From: Streptomyces sp. AC558_RSS880
GTDB taxonomy: Bacteria > Actinomycetota > Actinomycetes > Streptomycetales > Streptomycetaceae
DNA length: 64,000 bases
Reading direction: 5' to 3'
Assembly: GCF_019049255.1 (NCBI RefSeq)
Contig: NZ_JAGMUJ010000047.1
Location: 1-64,000, forward strand
Of this stretch, positions 15,889 through 23,995 are shown piece by piece. The position numbers were made by a program, and so were the translations under genes. A model generated the notes under the pieces. That model did not search any database and was not told where the DNA came from. It worked only from the letters and a program-made list of their open reading frames with translations. Numbering within the stretch: the stretch's first letter is position 1; every line of letters begins with the position of its first letter.

Positions 15889-17439
15889 TCATCGAACGCC
15901 GGACGGGCTGAGTGAGTCAGCCCGTCCGGCGTTTTCCGTGGAGGCCTCCGGCCGGATCCTGATGTGCCGCAGGCCCATCGCGGCCAGGCCCGCCGCCCCG
16001 AGGAGCAGCACCGCCCCCGCGACCGCCGCTCCCTGCATCCCGCTGGTGAACGCCTCCCGTGCCGCCGTCGCCAGGGCGTCCCCCGCGCGCCCCGGCAGCT
16101 CGCCGGCGACGGCCAGCGCGCCGCCCAGGGTCTCCTGCGCCGGGGCCGGGGCCGTGCCCGGCATCTCGTGGCGGTAGACGGCGGTGCCGATGGAGCCGAG
16201 GGCGGCCATGCCCAGCGCGCCGCCGAACTCGGTGCCGGTCTCCAGCAGGGAGGACGCCGCACCCGCCTTCTCGACCGGTGCCGAGCCGAGGGCCAGGTCG
16301 GTGAGCAGGGACATCACGATGACGATGCCGGCGGCCATCACCCCGCACGCGGCCAGCACCAGCCACAGCGAGTCCGTACCGGCCAGGGCCAGCAGCCCGT
16401 AGCCGCCCGCCGCGATGACGAAGCCGGCCGTCACGACGTACGCGCGCTCCACGCCCCGCTGGACGAGCTGGGCGGCGACCGGTGCGGCGGCGCCGATGAG
16501 CACCGACGGCAGCAGGCTCCACAGCGCGGCCTCCAGCGCGCTCTTGCCGAGGACCGACTGGAGGTACTGGGTGGTGAAGTACGCCGAGCCCATCATCCCG
16601 AAGGCCGACAGGGTGTTGAGGAGGAGCGCCGGGGTGAAGCCGTGCCCGCGGAAGAGGGCCGGCGAGATCATCGGCGAGGCCGCGGTGCGCTGCCGGTGCA
16701 CGAACAGCGCCGCGAACAGCAGGCCGACGGTGATCGCGACGACGTACCGGACGTTCCAGCCCTCGGAGGGCAGTTCCTTCAGGCCGTAGACCACGGGCAG
16801 GACCGCCGCCATGGACAGCGGGACGCTCAGCACGTCGAAGCGGCCGGGGGAGGGGTTCTTCGACTCGGGGAGCAGGACCGGGCCGAGGACCAGCAGCAGG
16901 GCCATCGCGGGCAGGTTGACCAGGAAGACCGAGCCCCACCAGAAGTGCTCGACGAGGACGCCGCTCATCACCGAGCCGAGCGCGATCCCGGCCGTCATCA
17001 CCCCGGACCACAGCCCGATCGCCTTGGCCCGCTGGGCGGGGTCGGTGAACATCGTGCGGACCAGCGCCATCGTCGACGGCATCAGGGTCGCGCCGCCGAT
17101 GCCGAGGACCGCGCGGGCCGCGATCAGCGTCTCGGCGGTGTGCGCGTAGGCCGCGAGCAATGAGGCGGCGCCGAAGGCGGTGGCGCCGAGGAGGAGCAGC
17201 CTGCGGCGGCCGATGCGGTCGCCGAGCGCGCCCATGGTCATCAGCAGGCCGGCCAGGACGAAGCCGTAGATGTCGAAGATCCACAGCTGCTGGGTGCCGC
17301 TCGGTTCCAGGTCCGCGCTGATCTCGGGGATCGCGAAGTAGAGGACGGAGACGTCCATCGAGACCAGCAGCAGCGGAAGCATCAGCACGGCGAGCGCGGT
17401 CCACTCGCGGCGGCCGGCGCGGGGCGGATTCGTTGTCAT
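15889..17439 (-). CDS. MFS transporter, EmrB/QacA (DHA2) type
   Basis: A 516-residue inner-membrane efflux protein with about 14 membrane segments. The loop between segments 2 and 3 has GDRIGRRR, and the DHA2 motif C region is GGATLMPSTMALV. It probably exports a toxic or signalling compound by proton antiport. The ATG at 17439 is chosen because the paired -10-like elements in the operator place transcription starts close to an earlier GTG (17457). Its last 13 residues are encoded by the terminator hairpin, so the tail is probably unimportant. A divergent TetR repressor shares the control region. Confidence 0.88.
   Translation of the reverse strand: MTTNPPRAGRREWTALAVLMLPLLLVSMDVSVLYFAIPEISADLEPSGTQQLWIFDIYGFVLAGLLMTMGALGDRIGRRRLLLLGATAFGAASLLAAYAHTAETLIAARAVLGIGGATLMPSTMALVRTMFTDPAQRAKAIGLWSGVMTAGIALGSVMSGVLVEHFWWGSVFLVNLPAMALLLVLGPVLLPESKNPSPGRFDVLSVPLSMAAVLPVVYGLKELPSEGWNVRYVVAITVGLLFAALFVHRQRTAASPMISPALFRGHGFTPALLLNTLSAFGMMGSAYFTTQYLQSVLGKSALEAALWSLLPSVLIGAAAPVAAQLVQRGVERAYVVTAGFVIAAGGYGLLALAGTDSLWLVLAACGVMAAGIVIVMSLLTDLALGSAPVEKAGAASSLLETGTEFGGALGMAALGSIGTAVYRHEMPGTAPAPAQETLGGALAVAGELPGRAGDALATAAREAFTSGMQGAAVAGAVLLLGAAGLAAMGLRHIRIRPEASTENAGRADSLSPSGVR
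15895..15933. terminator. Bidirectional terminator shared by serA and the MFS gene
   Basis: A perfect 17-bp stem (15895-15911 with 15917-15933, arms AACGCCGGACGGGCTGA and its complement, loop GTGAG) runs into TTTT on the plus strand. It ends serA. On the other strand it lies inside the last codons of the MFS gene. Confidence 0.85.
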
Positions 17440-17459
17440 GGCGGTGACTGTACGCACGT

Positions 17460-17490
17460 CTTATACGCTTGTCTAGAACGATCGTATAAG
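17460..17490. promoter_or_regulatory. TetR-type operator and divergent promoters
   Basis: A perfect 8-bp inverted repeat, CTTATACG (17460-17467) and CGTATAAG (17483-17490), is separated by 15 bp. Each arm holds a TATAAG-like -10 element, one facing the MFS gene and one facing the TetR gene. The symmetry and place strongly suggest the repressor binding site controlling both genes. Confidence 0.75.
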
Positions 17491-17523
17491 ACATGTGTAT
17501 GGACAGGCGGGTAGGGTGGCTCC

Positions 17524-18114
17524 ATGGGACACCGTGAGGATCTGCTCGAAGGCGCCAGGCGCTGCCTGCTCGCCAAGGGGTTCGTGCGCACCACGGCGCG
17601 CGACATCGTCAGGGAGTCGGGCACCAACCTGGCGTCCATCGGCTACCACTACGGCTCGAAGGACGCGCTGCTCGCACAGGCCTATGTGTCCCTGGTCGAG
17701 GGGATGGGCGACGCCTTCGAGGGCGACGGGACGGTGGAGGAGACCCCACCGGGCTCCCTGGAACGCTTCGAGCGGGTGTGGTCGAACATCATCGGCACCA
17801 TGAAGGAGCCCGGCTCGGTGTGGCGGCTCAGCATGGAGGTCCTCGCCCTCGGCGACCGGCTCCCCGAGGTCCGCGACCATCTGGCGGCGGCACAGCGCGA
17901 GGCCGGACGCGGTCTGGTCCCGCTGCTGATGGGCGGCCGGGAGGAGGACGTGTCCGACGAGACGGCCGACACCCTCGGCATGTTCTACGTGACCCTGATG
18001 ACGGGCCTGATCGCCCAGTGGACCTTCGACCCGAAGTCCGCGCCCGACGGCGGGCAGCTCACCGCCGGCCTGCGCCGGGTGATGGAGGCCGCCGCTACAG
18101 ACGCGCGGCCTTGA
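17524..18114 (+). CDS. TetR-family transcriptional regulator
   Basis: A 196-residue repressor. The N-terminal helix-turn-helix reads GFVRTTARDIVRESGTNLAS then IGYHYGSKDALL, about residues 18-50. The C-terminal ligand-binding domain is helical. It is divergent from the MFS exporter and shares a palindromic operator with it, the usual arrangement of a drug-responsive repressor and its pump. Its stop overlaps the end of the convergent PucR gene by 20 bp. Confidence 0.9.
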   Translation: MGHREDLLEGARRCLLAKGFVRTTARDIVRESGTNLASIGYHYGSKDALLAQAYVSLVEGMGDAFEGDGTVEETPPGSLERFERVWSNIIGTMKEPGSVWRLSMEVLALGDRLPEVRDHLAAAQREAGRGLVPLLMGGREEDVSDETADTLGMFYVTLMTGLIAQWTFDPKSAPDGGQLTAGLRRVMEAAATDARP

Positions 18115-19291
18115 GCGCCATGTGCAGCAGCAGCCGGTCCTCACCGTCGTCCAGGTCCAGGCCGGTGAGCTGTTCGATGCGGGACAGGCGGTAGTAGAGG
18201 GTCTGGCGGTGGACGCCCAGCTCCGCCGCCGTACGGCCGGCCTGGCCCGCGCGGTCGAGGTAGACCTCGGCGGTGCGGGCCAGTTCGGTGTGCGCGGGGG
18301 AGAGCAGAGGGCCGACGGCGGGGTCGTGGGCGGCGCCCGGGGGCAGCGCGGTCAGCAGCCGGAAGGGGCCGATCGACGCCCACTGGGCGACCGGTCCGAG
18401 CCGTGGCTCGGCCAGTGCCGCGCGCGCCGACGCCGACGCCTCCGTCCAGGCCGCGCCCAGTTCCGCGAGACCCGCGCGGGGCGCGGCGATCCCGGCGGCC
18501 GCGGGAGGGCCGCTCCGCCCTCCCGGGCCACGCGAACCCACCCGCTCCAGCAGCCGTGAGGCCGCCGTCGTCGCCGGGGCCAGTACGTCCGTCGAACGCA
18601 GCCGCAGCAGCAGGGCCAGCGACAGGGCGGTGGCGCCCCACGGCAGGGTGCACAGCGCCGTCGCCCCCGGCACCGTACGGACCGAGGGGGCGTCGTCCGG
18701 ATCGGTGGCGGGCCAGGGGGCGACACAGACCACCGTGTGCGGACCGTCGGCGCGGTTGCCGAGGGCGGTGCGCAGCTCGGCGACCGCCATCTCCCGCTGC
18801 CAGTCCCGCTCCGCCGTCAGCACCGCCCGCAACTCGCGCGTGAGGTCGGCGCCGTGCTGCGCCTCGTCCGCGAGCAGCGCCCCGATCCGGGCCGTCACCC
18901 CCATGGCCGCGCCCAGCTGCCGCTCGGAGGGGCCCGGGTCGTAGTCGAGCAGCCAGACGTAGCCGAGGACGACTCCCCGATGGCGTACCGGCAGACAGAT
19001 CCGTCCCCGGTGGACACCCGCCTCGGGAGTGCGCGGAATGCGGACCGGGCCGGTCGCCCGGGTGATGCCGAAACCCTCGAACCAGGCGCGGACGGCGGCC
19101 GTCGAACGGCGGGTCAGGATCGAGCGGGTGCGCACCGGGTCCAGCACGGACGGATCGAGGTCGCCCTCGCTGTCGTACGCCCCGAAGGCGATCAGCTCGA
19201 AATCCCGGTTCTCCAGGGTCGCCGGAGCGCCGAGCAGCTCCGAGATCTCGTCCACCAGCTCCTGGTAGTCGTCCCTGTGTTCCGACGTCAC
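18095..19291 (-). CDS. PucR/CdaR-type regulator, probable activator of proline catabolism
   Basis: A 398-residue regulator. The C-terminus carries the PucR-family helix-turn-helix (GRTAAELGVHRQTLYYRLSR, then IEQLTGLDLDD). The middle resembles the GGDEF-like CdaR region. GTG at 19291 is preferred over upstream in-frame starts because EHRDDYQELVDEISELL looks like the true N-terminal helix. No ribosome site is visible, so it may be leaderless. It diverges from the proline dehydrogenase gene, and regulators of this family beside these genes control proline use in Streptomyces. The direct role is inferred from position. Confidence 0.82.
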   Translation of the reverse strand: MTSEHRDDYQELVDEISELLGAPATLENRDFELIAFGAYDSEGDLDPSVLDPVRTRSILTRRSTAAVRAWFEGFGITRATGPVRIPRTPEAGVHRGRICLPVRHRGVVLGYVWLLDYDPGPSERQLGAAMGVTARIGALLADEAQHGADLTRELRAVLTAERDWQREMAVAELRTALGNRADGPHTVVCVAPWPATDPDDAPSVRTVPGATALCTLPWGATALSLALLLRLRSTDVLAPATTAASRLLERVGSRGPGGRSGPPAAAGIAAPRAGLAELGAAWTEASASARAALAEPRLGPVAQWASIGPFRLLTALPPGAAHDPAVGPLLSPAHTELARTAEVYLDRAGQAGRTAAELGVHRQTLYYRLSRIEQLTGLDLDDGEDRLLLHMALKAARL

Positions 19292-19468
19292 CCGGGCATT
19301 CTGCCGCAAAGCCCCGAGTCCTTCATACATCTGTCTGAGATCCGCGGCGCGGATGCGTGACAGCTGTCGATGGCCCACGATCGGGGGCATCCGTAGGTTT
19401 CACGGTGGTTCTCCGTGCCGTACCCGAATCGTCGGGTGACGGCCTCATGCAGCTTGTGGAGGTGCCCC

Positions 19469-20395
19469 GTGCTGGGTCCCGTGATTCTCGCCGCGTCGCG
19501 CAGCGACCGGATGCGACGCCTGATCTCGGCGGCCCCGGTGACCAAGCAGGTCGTCGACCGCTTCATCCCCGGGGAGACCGTCGACGAGGTCCTGCCGATC
19601 ATCCGGGAACTCACCGGCAACGGCCTGGAACTCACCATGGACGTCGTCGGCGAGGACATCACCACCCCCGAGCAGGCCGCCGCCGCCCGTGACGCGTACC
19701 TGGAGCTGATCGACCGGCTCAAGCCGCTGGAGCTCGGCACCCGCGCCGAGATGTCGGTGAAGCTGTCGATGTTCGGCCAGGCCCTCCCCGGCGGCCACGA
19801 GCTGGCCCTCGCCAACGTCCGCCCGGTCGTCGAGGCCGCCGCCGAGATCGGCACCACGGTCACGCTGGACGCCGAGGACCACACCACCCTCGACTCGATG
19901 TTCGCCATCCACGAGGAGCTGCGGAAGGACGTCCCGCAGACGGGCTGCGTCATCCAGGCCTACCTCTTCCGCACCGAGGAGGACGCGCGCCGCCTCGCCG
20001 CGGCCGGCAGTCGCGTACGGTTGGTGAAGGGCGCCTACAAGGAGCCCGCCGAGGTCGCCTACCAGCAGAAGCACGAGATCGACAAGGCGTACGTGCGCAT
20101 CCTGCGGACGCTGATGGAGGGCGAGGGCTACCCGATGATCGGGTCCCACGACCCGCGCCTGATCTCCATCACCCAGGAACTGGCCCGCACCGCCGGGCGC
20201 AAGCTCGACGAGTACGAGTTCCAGATGCTCTACGGCATCCGCAGCGACGAGCACCTGCGACTGGCCGCCGAGGGCCACCGCATGCGCGTCTACACGGCCT
20301 ACGGCACCGACTGGTACGGCTACTTCATGCGACGACTGGCTGAGAAGCCCGCGAATCTGCGGTTCTTCCTGCGGAGCATGATCAGTCGTGGCTGA
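19469..20395 (+). CDS. Proline dehydrogenase
   Basis: A 308-residue FAD enzyme, the monofunctional PutA-PRODH type. It oxidises L-proline to pyrroline-5-carboxylate. The barrel has LDAEDHTT, RLVKGAYKEP and GSHDPRLI, the usual substrate and flavin segments. The start is GTG 19469 with GGAGG 6 nt upstream. The final 22 codons (from ATG 20327) recur, diverged, at 20466-20534 behind this gene. The end used here is therefore probably the newer or converted copy. It is followed by P5C dehydrogenase, forming the two-step proline-to-glutamate pathway. Confidence 0.93.
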   Translation: MLGPVILAASRSDRMRRLISAAPVTKQVVDRFIPGETVDEVLPIIRELTGNGLELTMDVVGEDITTPEQAAAARDAYLELIDRLKPLELGTRAEMSVKLSMFGQALPGGHELALANVRPVVEAAAEIGTTVTLDAEDHTTLDSMFAIHEELRKDVPQTGCVIQAYLFRTEEDARRLAAAGSRVRLVKGAYKEPAEVAYQQKHEIDKAYVRILRTLMEGEGYPMIGSHDPRLISITQELARTAGRKLDEYEFQMLYGIRSDEHLRLAAEGHRMRVYTAYGTDWYGYFMRRLAEKPANLRFFLRSMISRG

Positions 20396-20410
20396 GACAA
20401 CTCGGCTGTG

Positions 20411-20465
20411 CCGCAGCCCCGGCCCCGGCCGGGGGGCCGGGGGTTGTCCCCCGGGAAGGCACAGC
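20411..20465. repeat. GC-palindromic spacer between the two proline dehydrogenase 3' ends
   Basis: The sequence has strings of CCCCGGCC / GGCCGGGG and TGTCCCCCGGG with extensive self-complementarity. It separates the true gene end from its duplicated remnant, and may mark the recombination junction or act as a terminator. Confidence 0.5.
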
Positions 20466-20534
20466 ATGCGACGGCTCGCGGAGAAGCCCGCCAACCTGCG
20501 GTTCTTCGCCCGAAGCATGATCACCAAGGGCTGA
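20466..20534 (+). pseudogene. Duplicated 3' end of proline dehydrogenase
   Basis: These 69 bases encode 22 residues plus a stop. The remnant peptide MRRLAEKPANLRFFARSM + ITKG matches the last 22 residues of the gene just upstream (MRRLAEKPANLRFFLRSM + ISRG) at all but three positions. The DNA copies differ mainly at synonymous sites. The remnant has no ribosome site and no upstream coding part. Confidence 0.85.
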
Positions 20535-20569
20535 CACCACACCGCTCACGACAAGGAGTTACGCCACCC

Positions 20570-22201
20570 ATGGACGCTGTGACCCAGGTCCCCACCCCCG
20601 TCAACGAGCCGGTGCACGGCTACGCTCCCGGGACGCCCGAGCGCGCCCGGCTGGAGGCCAAGCTCAAGGAGCTGGCCGACAACCCGATCGACCTCCCCTG
20701 CACCATCGGCGGCGAGAAGCGGATGGGCGGCGGCGAGCGCTTCGACGTCGTGCAGCCGCACAACCACAAGGCCCGCCTGGGCACCTACGCCAACGCCACG
20801 CAGGCGGACGCCCGGGACGCGATCGACGCGGCCCTCGCCGCCGCGCCCGCCTGGCGCGCGATGTCGTTCGACGACCGTGCGGCGATCATCCTGCGCGCCG
20901 CCGAGCTGCTGGCCGGCCCCTGGCGCGAGACCATCGCCGCCTCCACCATGCTGGGCCAGTCCAAGACCGCCCAGCAGGCCGAGATCGACAGCCCCTGCGA
21001 GCTGGTCGACTTCTGGCGCTTCAACGTCCACTACGCGCGCGGCATCCTCGCCGAGCAGCCCCCGGCCAACTCCCCGGGCGTGTGGAACCGCCTCGACCAC
21101 CGCCCGCTGGAGGGCTTCGTCTACGCGATCACGCCGTTCAACTTCAGCGCGATCGCCGCCAACCTGCCCACCGCGCCGGCCCTCATGGGCAACGTGGTGG
21201 TCTGGAAGCCGTCCCCGACGCAGACCCACGCCGCCGTGCTGCTGATGCGGCTGCTTGAGGAGGCCGGTCTGCCCAAGGGCGTCATCAACCTGGTCACCGG
21301 TGACGGCCTGGAGGTCTCCGAGGTCGCCCTGAACCACCGGGACCTGGCCGGCATCCACTTCACCGGCTCGACCAAGACCTTCCAGCACCTGTGGAAGACG
21401 GTCGGCCAGAACATCGAGAAGTACCGCACCTACCCGCGTCTGGTCGGCGAGACCGGCGGCAAGGACTTCGTCGTCGCCCACCCCAGCGCCGACCCCGCGA
21501 TCCTCAAGACCGCGCTGACCCGCGGCGCCTTCGAGTACCAGGGCCAGAAGTGCAGCGCCACCTCGCGCGCGTACATCCCGGCGTCGATCTGGAACTCCGG
21601 CTTCAAGGAGGAGTTCGCGGCCGAGGTCGACGGCATCAAGATGGGTGACGTCACCGACCTGTCCAACTTCATCGGCGCCGTCATCGACGAGCGGTCCTTC
21701 GCCAAGAACAAGGCCGCCATCGACCGTGCCAAGGAGGACGCCTCCTGCACGATCGTCGCGGGCGGCTCCTACGACGACTCCGAGGGCTGGTTCGTCCGCC
21801 CGACCGTCATCGAGTGCGACGACCCGGAGAACGAGGTGTTCCGCACCGAGTACTTCGGCCCGATCCTCGCCGTGCACGTCTACGACGACGAGAAGTACGA
21901 CGAGATGCTGACCCAGATGGAGTCGGTGTCCGACTACGCCCTCACCGGCTCGGTCATCGCCAACGACCGCGCGGCGGCGGCGTACACGATGGAGAAGCTG
22001 CGCTACGCGGCCGGCAACTTCTACATCAACGACAAGTCGACCGGCGCCGTCGTCGGCCAGCAGCCCTTCGGCGGCGGCCGTGCCTCCGGCACCAACGACA
22101 AGGCCGGCGCCCCGCAGAACCTGATGCGCTGGACGCTGACCCGCGCCATCAAGGAGACGCTGGTCCCGCCGACCGACTACGGCTACCCGCACATGGGCTG
22201 A
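20570..22201 (+). CDS. pruA: L-glutamate gamma-semialdehyde (P5C) dehydrogenase
   Basis: A 543-residue NAD-dependent aldehyde dehydrogenase that converts glutamate semialdehyde to glutamate. The general-base glutamate is in GETGGKDF and the catalytic cysteine in QGQKCSATSRAY. The C-terminal FGGGRASGTNDKAG is typical of P5C dehydrogenases. The start is ATG 20570, with AAGGAGTT 8 nt upstream. Together with the proline dehydrogenase upstream it lets the cell use proline as carbon and nitrogen source. Confidence 0.95.
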   Translation: MDAVTQVPTPVNEPVHGYAPGTPERARLEAKLKELADNPIDLPCTIGGEKRMGGGERFDVVQPHNHKARLGTYANATQADARDAIDAALAAAPAWRAMSFDDRAAIILRAAELLAGPWRETIAASTMLGQSKTAQQAEIDSPCELVDFWRFNVHYARGILAEQPPANSPGVWNRLDHRPLEGFVYAITPFNFSAIAANLPTAPALMGNVVVWKPSPTQTHAAVLLMRLLEEAGLPKGVINLVTGDGLEVSEVALNHRDLAGIHFTGSTKTFQHLWKTVGQNIEKYRTYPRLVGETGGKDFVVAHPSADPAILKTALTRGAFEYQGQKCSATSRAYIPASIWNSGFKEEFAAEVDGIKMGDVTDLSNFIGAVIDERSFAKNKAAIDRAKEDASCTIVAGGSYDDSEGWFVRPTVIECDDPENEVFRTEYFGPILAVHVYDDEKYDEMLTQMESVSDYALTGSVIANDRAAAAYTMEKLRYAAGNFYINDKSTGAVVGQQPFGGGRASGTNDKAGAPQNLMRWTLTRAIKETLVPPTDYGYPHMG

Positions 22202-22220
22202 CGCCCACCCCGACCCCGGA

Positions 22221-22249
22221 CGGGCCAGGTCACCCCCCGACCTGGCCCG
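22221..22249 (+). terminator. Terminator of pruA
   Basis: CGGGCCAGGTC pairs with GACCTGGCCCG (11 bp, 7-nt loop), followed within 6 nt by GTGTTTT. Confidence 0.8.
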
Positions 22250-22503
22250 TTCGGTGTTTTCGCAGGTGGGAGCGGTGTGACCCGGGCTGCCGTCTCAGAT
22301 AGTAGGAAGTCCGAGTAATTGTGCAGACAGAAGCAGTCCGCTCCTCTAGTTTTGTAGGAGCCGAACGACTCGCTCGATCAAGCGAACGGCGGTCGTGAGC
22401 CGGGCCCCGCGCAGGCAACCCCTGCGGCCCGCCGCTCCCCGCCCCACTCGGCGTCTCGCAACCCCTTTCCGCACTCCACGTACGCCGAAGGAGTCGATGA
22501 CCC
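22250..22503. other. Intergenic region with an AT-rich patch
   Basis: Positions about 22295-22370 are markedly less GC-rich than their surroundings and include GCTCCT ... AGGAGC (a 6-bp stem around CTAGTTTTGT). This probably holds the promoter of the small ORF at 22504. I cannot assign a sigma-factor class and see no further gene. Confidence 0.45.
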
Positions 22504-22635
22504 ATGGCCGAGACGACCGTCCGCCGCCGCGTCCGTCACACCTCCCGCACCAGTGAATCCGACCGCAAGAACGCCGCCGCGGCGCTCCAGCGCGCCCTCG
22601 ACCGCAGGGACAACGGCGGCTCGACCGGCCACTGA
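22504..22635 (+). CDS. Small basic hypothetical protein
   Basis: A 43-residue Arg-rich peptide (MAETTVRRRVRHTSRTSESD, then a helix KNAAAALQRALDRRDN). AAGGAG lies 11 nt upstream of ATG 22504. Third-position GC is high, as in real genes here. It precedes leuB by 67 nt and may share its transcript. Its basic charge and predicted helix would fit a nucleic-acid-associated peptide, but I do not recognise the family. Confidence 0.65.
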   Translation: MAETTVRRRVRHTSRTSESDRKNAAAALQRALDRRDNGGSTGH

Positions 22636-22702
22636 CACGCCGACGACGTCCGTATGCCGGACGCCGCATGTCATCCCGTGGGACGAGGAGTAAGGTGCCC
22701 GC

Positions 22703-23746
22703 ATGTCTCGCAGCCTCAATCTCGCAGTGATCCCCGGTGACGGCATCGGCCAGGAGGTCGTGGCCGAAGGCCTGAAGGTCCTCTCCGCCGTCCTTCCGCA
22801 GGATGTGAAGCTGGAGACCAAGGAGTACGACTTCGGCGCCAAGCGCTACCACGCCACCGGTGAGACCCTCACCGACGCCGACCTCGACGAGCTGAAGCGG
22901 CACGACGCCATCCTGCTCGGCGCCATCGGCGACCCGTCGGTCCCCTCCGGCGTCCTCGAGCGCGGCTTCCTGCTCAAGCTCCGCTTCGCCTTCGACCACC
23001 ACGTCAACCTGCGGCCGAGCAAGCTCCTCCCGGGTGTCGCCACGCCGCTCGCCGGGCAGCCCGAGATCGACTTCGTGGTCGTCCGCGAAGGCACCGAGGG
23101 CCCCTACACGGGCAACGGCGGCACCATCCGCAAGGGCACGCCGCACGAGGTCGCCACCGAGGTGTCCGTCAACACGGCCTTCGGTGTCGAGCGAGTGGTC
23201 CGCGACGCCTTCGCCCGCGCCCAGGCCCGCCCGCGCAAGAAGCTCACGCTGGTCCACAAGAACAACGTGCTGACCTTCGCCGGCCACCTGTGGACGAACG
23301 TCTTCAACAAGGTGGCCGAGGAGTACCCCGAGGTCACCACCGACTACATCCACGTCGACGCCGCGACGATCTACCTGGTCACCGACCCGGGCCGGTTCGA
23401 CGTCATCGTCACCGACAACCTCTTCGGCGACATCATCACCGACCTCGCCGCGGCCGTCTCCGGCGGCATCGGCGTCGCGGCCTCCGGCAACATCAACCCG
23501 GACCGCGCGTACCCGTCCATGTTCGAGCCCGTGCACGGCTCGGCCCCGGACATCGCCGGCCAGGGCAAGGCCGACCCCAGCGCCACGGTCCTGTCCGTCG
23601 CCCTCCTGCTGCGCCACCTCGGCCACGACGCCGAGGCGGCCCGCATCGAGGACGCCGTCTCCGCCGACCTCGCGGAGCGCGGCGGCCTGCCCGCCCGCAG
23701 CACCTCGGAGATCGGCGACGCGCTCGCCGCACGAGTAGCCGGCTGA
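22703..23746 (+). CDS. leuB: 3-isopropylmalate dehydrogenase
   Basis: A 347-residue NAD-dependent enzyme of leucine synthesis. It oxidises and decarboxylates 3-isopropylmalate. The family signature regions are GDGIGQEV at the N-terminus, LLGAIGDPSVPSGVLERG, and the metal/substrate block TDNLFGDIITDLAAAVSGGI near residue 235. FEPVHGSAPDIAGQG follows. A GAGGAG/AAGG site stands before the ATG. It is not next to leuCD, which lie 32 kb away. Confidence 0.96.
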   Translation: MSRSLNLAVIPGDGIGQEVVAEGLKVLSAVLPQDVKLETKEYDFGAKRYHATGETLTDADLDELKRHDAILLGAIGDPSVPSGVLERGFLLKLRFAFDHHVNLRPSKLLPGVATPLAGQPEIDFVVVREGTEGPYTGNGGTIRKGTPHEVATEVSVNTAFGVERVVRDAFARAQARPRKKLTLVHKNNVLTFAGHLWTNVFNKVAEEYPEVTTDYIHVDAATIYLVTDPGRFDVIVTDNLFGDIITDLAAAVSGGIGVAASGNINPDRAYPSMFEPVHGSAPDIAGQGKADPSATVLSVALLLRHLGHDAEAARIEDAVSADLAERGGLPARSTSEIGDALAARVAG

Positions 23747-23772
23747 CCCGGCGCTCCATCGAGAACACTCGA

Positions 23773-23803
23773 AGCCGCCGGGTCGCATCCGCACCCGGCG
23801 GCT
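23773..23803 (+). terminator. Terminator of leuB
   Basis: AGCCGCCGGGT pairs with ACCCGGCGGCT (11 bp, 9-nt loop), followed by TTCCCC. Confidence 0.8.
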
Positions 23804-23904
23804 TTCCCCTGTCCCCGCCGGGTGCCACCATCGATCACCGGGCCGCATCCACCCTGTTCCGTCCGCCGTCGCCCCCGGGCGATAATCGAACGCGGAGCCG
23901 CGGA

Positions 23905-23982
23905 ATGAGGGAATGCTCGGACGTCCTAGCACTGGCCACCGGCCGTACGGGCGTGTGCGCGGCCCGTCACTACAACCGGTGA
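23905..23982 (+). CDS. Possible upstream ORF of ilvE
   Basis: A 25-codon ORF with GGAG 8 nt upstream. It starts MRECSDVLALATGRTGV and ends 13 nt before the ilvE start. It contains the rare leucine codon CTA and two cysteines. No attenuator-type terminator follows, so a classical leader role is not supported. It could be a translated uORF or a chance reading frame. Confidence 0.3.
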   Translation: MRECSDVLALATGRTGVCAARHYNR

Positions 23983-23995
23983 AGGACAACCACTC

